Source of the DNA: a virus
Length of the DNA stretch: 35,315 nt
Direction: 5' to 3' (one strand)
Virus record (IMG/VR): IMGVR_UViG_3300036719_005244
Span: 1 to 35,315 of that record
How positions within the stretch are numbered: the stretch's first letter is position 1; each line of letters starts with the position of its first letter. The notes below the pieces were generated by a model. It made no database searches, had not been told where the DNA came from, and saw only the letters and a program-made list of their open reading frames with translations. Below, one piece after another: positions 33,378 through 35,315 of this stretch. A program made the position numbers and the translations under genes.

Positions 33378-34715
33378 TTAGAAACTTAAAATAAATCTTA
33401 TTCTATCTGTTTGGTCTGGGTCTCTAGTAACTGGTACTTTATCGGAAACAAATAAAACTTTTCCCGAATATAACTGCAATGGTGGTGGAGTCAAGTTAAT
33501 TCCAATTCTTATTGCTCCACTTGTTAGTCCTTTAATTGGAGAGTTTGATGAAAATGTTCCTCTCAAATTATTAACATAAACTACGTTTGTTCCTTCATCA
33601 AAAGAAATTACTTCAGCACTAAATGTTGAGTTTTCTAAATCTTCTCCCTGTATAAGGATTTCATCATTATTATAATCTCCAACACCAGGAGAAACTAAAA
33701 CTTCACTATACATTTCATAAAAAGTACTTGGTGCTAAAGTTTGTGTTCCTCGAAGATAGGGGTTATAAAGTAAGGTAACTTCTCTAAACTCGTTTTCGGC
33801 AGGAAATAATCCACCAACACTACCTTCAAAGTCAACATTAAACATAACAGTATTAGCATACAGTTCTTCAACCGGATCATACCCATGTCCATTTTGCGGT
33901 GACAATGTAACAACAGCTGAAGCTCCAGTTCCAACACCACCACTGATGTCAGTAAAAGAAAGGTTAGCTTTCGTGTAATCTTGCCCCCTATTCTGAATAA
34001 CAATATCAACTACTTGGCCGCCCACCACATTTGCTTTTAATGCTGCGTTTCTTCCGTCACCTTCTATCGTTATAATATTCTGATTCGGACCATCAACATA
34101 ATTATTTCCAGAATTTGTTAATCTAACAATATCTATACTTCTATTAATAGCAGCAGCTTTAACAAATCGATTAAATGTTACTGGCATCCATTCATCATCC
34201 AAAAACTTTTGTCTTTGATTTGAACTTAAAGTATACAAATATTTCCATTTGTAACCATCAGAAGTTACAAAATAAGGTTCTTCTAATGACGTTGCGGATA
34301 AAAATAGTTCTGGTTCATCAGTAGATGCGGTGTTTCCATTATTGTCCAAACATTTGAAAACCTGACCTTTGGAGTTTAAAACATAAAATGGCGTTCCTAT
34401 TGGGCAAATAATACAACCGTATCTCGAATAAGTTATACCAGAAGTCCAATTATATCTCGGCACGACAAATGAAACGCTATCCAAATCAATTCTCTTTGCG
34501 ACGATTGCTCGATCACTAAAATCAATTAAATCACTAGTTGATTGTCCTGGAGTAGGAGCGGTATCATTTTGATTCCAAACAGTTTGTTTTCCTAGGGTCG
34601 CAAAAACATACGCCTTTCTTGATAAAGGAAGGTAGGAATTCGCACCAACATCCAATATATTGATGAATTGTTGTGCAATTAAAGTAGAAAAAATATTTGT
34701 TATAATTGAGGACAT
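33378..34715 (-). CDS. 8: Baseplate wedge subunit, T4 gp8-like
   Basis: 445 residues, longer than T4 gp8 (about 334). Several stretches follow gp8 in order: YVFATLGKQTVWNQNDTAPT near the start (T4: FITFGRSEPW), FVVPRYNWTSGITYSRY (T4: VIPRRDWGDTRY), VFKCLDNNG (T4: YRCLD), YKWKYLYTL (T4: KWIYLYEI), FREVTLLYNPYL (T4: FRQISIITNPL) and the end DRIRFILSF (T4: EINILFTF). These T4 comparisons are from memory. gp8 is a dimeric part of the baseplate wedge. An insertion around residues 190-290 (NSGNNYVDGPNQNII, GDGRNAALKANVVGG) may be an added beta domain. Confidence 0.75.
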   Translation of the reverse strand: MSSIITNIFSTLIAQQFINILDVGANSYLPLSRKAYVFATLGKQTVWNQNDTAPTPGQSTSDLIDFSDRAIVAKRIDLDSVSFVVPRYNWTSGITYSRYGCIICPIGTPFYVLNSKGQVFKCLDNNGNTASTDEPELFLSATSLEEPYFVTSDGYKWKYLYTLSSNQRQKFLDDEWMPVTFNRFVKAAAINRSIDIVRLTNSGNNYVDGPNQNIITIEGDGRNAALKANVVGGQVVDIVIQNRGQDYTKANLSFTDISGGVGTGASAVVTLSPQNGHGYDPVEELYANTVMFNVDFEGSVGGLFPAENEFREVTLLYNPYLRGTQTLAPSTFYEMYSEVLVSPGVGDYNNDEILIQGEDLENSTFSAEVISFDEGTNVVYVNNLRGTFSSNSPIKGLTSGAIRIGINLTPPPLQLYSGKVLFVSDKVPVTRDPDQTDRIRFILSF

Positions 34716-34723
34716 AGACTTAT

Positions 34724-35315
34724 TTATCTCACTTTTTGTACGATTACCGAGACAAAATTATTTGTGGCGGTAAAGTTAGTGTCTACAAGAACAGTATTGG
34801 AATTTACAAATGATACTTCTTTTGTTTCATCAAAAGATACATTAATCGTCAAATCATTTGAAGTAATATTCAAAGACGATTCTGCAAAAATTGTATTCGC
34901 ATTAACTACAGATTTTACTATAACCGTATTACCAGAAGAAAGATATATCGTCTGGCCGTCAACAACATCATTTATAAAGTTAGTACCATTACCTGTAATT
35001 ACATTGGAACTAGAAACTACGTTCGCTGTTCCAACTAATTGTTTTCTCAGATTTTTTAATACGATAATATCACCAACCGTAATTTCCGATTGTACATTAG
35101 GTGTCGGTGAGGTAGAAATCATATTGTTTGTAGAATTTGATATATTGAATGTATTCGAATGTACATCTTGAGTTAAGTATATAACATTTAAGTTTTTCGT
35201 AGAAGCTTGTTTAGAATTGGTATCAATTCTAGTTGCAAACGACTTCATACCTATCGGGTGCAAAACTTCCTGTAAAGTTTTCTTAAACTTATAATTTTCA
35301 TTTGTTGTATTAATT
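34724..35315 (-). CDS. C-terminal part of a baseplate-region protein (5' end outside window)
   Basis: The frame is open to the window edge, reading INTTNENYKFKKTLQEVLHP before IGMKSFATRID, so the internal TTG at 35263 is not the true start. The YKFKKTLQEVLHPIGMK phrase is shared by tail and baseplate proteins of marine T4-like phages. The rest is a Ser/Thr/Asn/Val-rich beta domain (GDIIVLKNL, VVSSSNVITGNGTNF). Position directly before gp8 matches T4 gp7, a large wedge protein; assignment to gp7 is by synteny only. Confidence 0.6.
   Translation of the reverse strand, partial: INTTNENYKFKKTLQEVLHPIGMKSFATRIDTNSKQASTKNLNVIYLTQDVHSNTFNISNSTNNMISTSPTPNVQSEITVGDIIVLKNLRKQLVGTANVVSSSNVITGNGTNFINDVVDGQTIYLSSGNTVIVKSVVNANTIFAESSLNITSNDLTINVSFDETKEVSFVNSNTVLVDTNFTATNNFVSVIVQKVR

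Noticed and set aside
34764-35171. 135-codon open frame on the plus strand
   Set aside because: It is antisense to the baseplate-region protein, which continues in frame past the window edge; no ribosome site and no family resemblance.

Overview
The window looks like part of a marine T4-like myovirus, possibly infecting SAR11 or cyanobacteria. It is AT-rich, densely packed, and almost wholly transcribed from the minus strand, with no gap above about 60 bases. The right side carries T4-type baseplate and tail genes: a gp8-like wedge protein, a 2069-residue DUF4815-type virion protein as in T4-like cyanophages, and a long fibre protein. The left edge carries a second long fibre. No rRNA, tRNA, integrase, att site, CRISPR array or insertion sequence was recognised. 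The host assignment is inference from style and base composition.

In transcription order (high to low coordinates) the layout is as follows. (1) 35315-23632: end of a gp7-position protein, gp8-like wedge, DUF4815 protein, small coiled-coil protein, 1090-residue fibre. (2) 23617-19139: short nucleotide-sugar dehydrogenase, SPASM radical SAM enzyme, small helical protein, second SPASM enzyme, a cysteine-rich protein ending in an S74 chaperone domain, and a small unknown. (3) 19135-9967: two GT-B-like proteins, six radical SAM enzymes with a GT-A-like protein among them, then a B12-type radical SAM enzyme. (4) 9967-3511: FlaA1/PseB-type dehydratase, short DegT aminotransferase, GT-A-like protein, amidinotransferase, kinase-like protein, unknown acidic protein, NDP-sugar epimerase and PIG-L deacetylase. 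(5) 3550-2972: the only plus-strand gene, a NodB-type deacetylase converging on the PIG-L gene. (6) 2927-1: A-type iron-sulfur carrier, two small structural proteins, and the second fibre, cut by the window edge.

Thus about 21 kb of biosynthetic and modification genes (2.6-23.6 kb) sit between two tail-fibre genes. The cassette holds nine radical SAM enzymes and one A-type Fe-S carrier that could help supply their clusters. Two themes appear. One is sugar building: dehydratase, aminotransferase, amidinotransferase, epimerase, two deacetylases, dehydrogenase and transferases, suggesting an amino or amidino sugar placed on a virion or host glycan. The other is possible protein maturation: a SPASM enzyme is translationally coupled (TAATG) to a 12-cysteine protein whose S74 domain marks it as a virion protein. 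A radical-SAM-modified phage structural protein is the most interesting hypothesis here. The gene families are well supported; the chemistry and substrates are inference.
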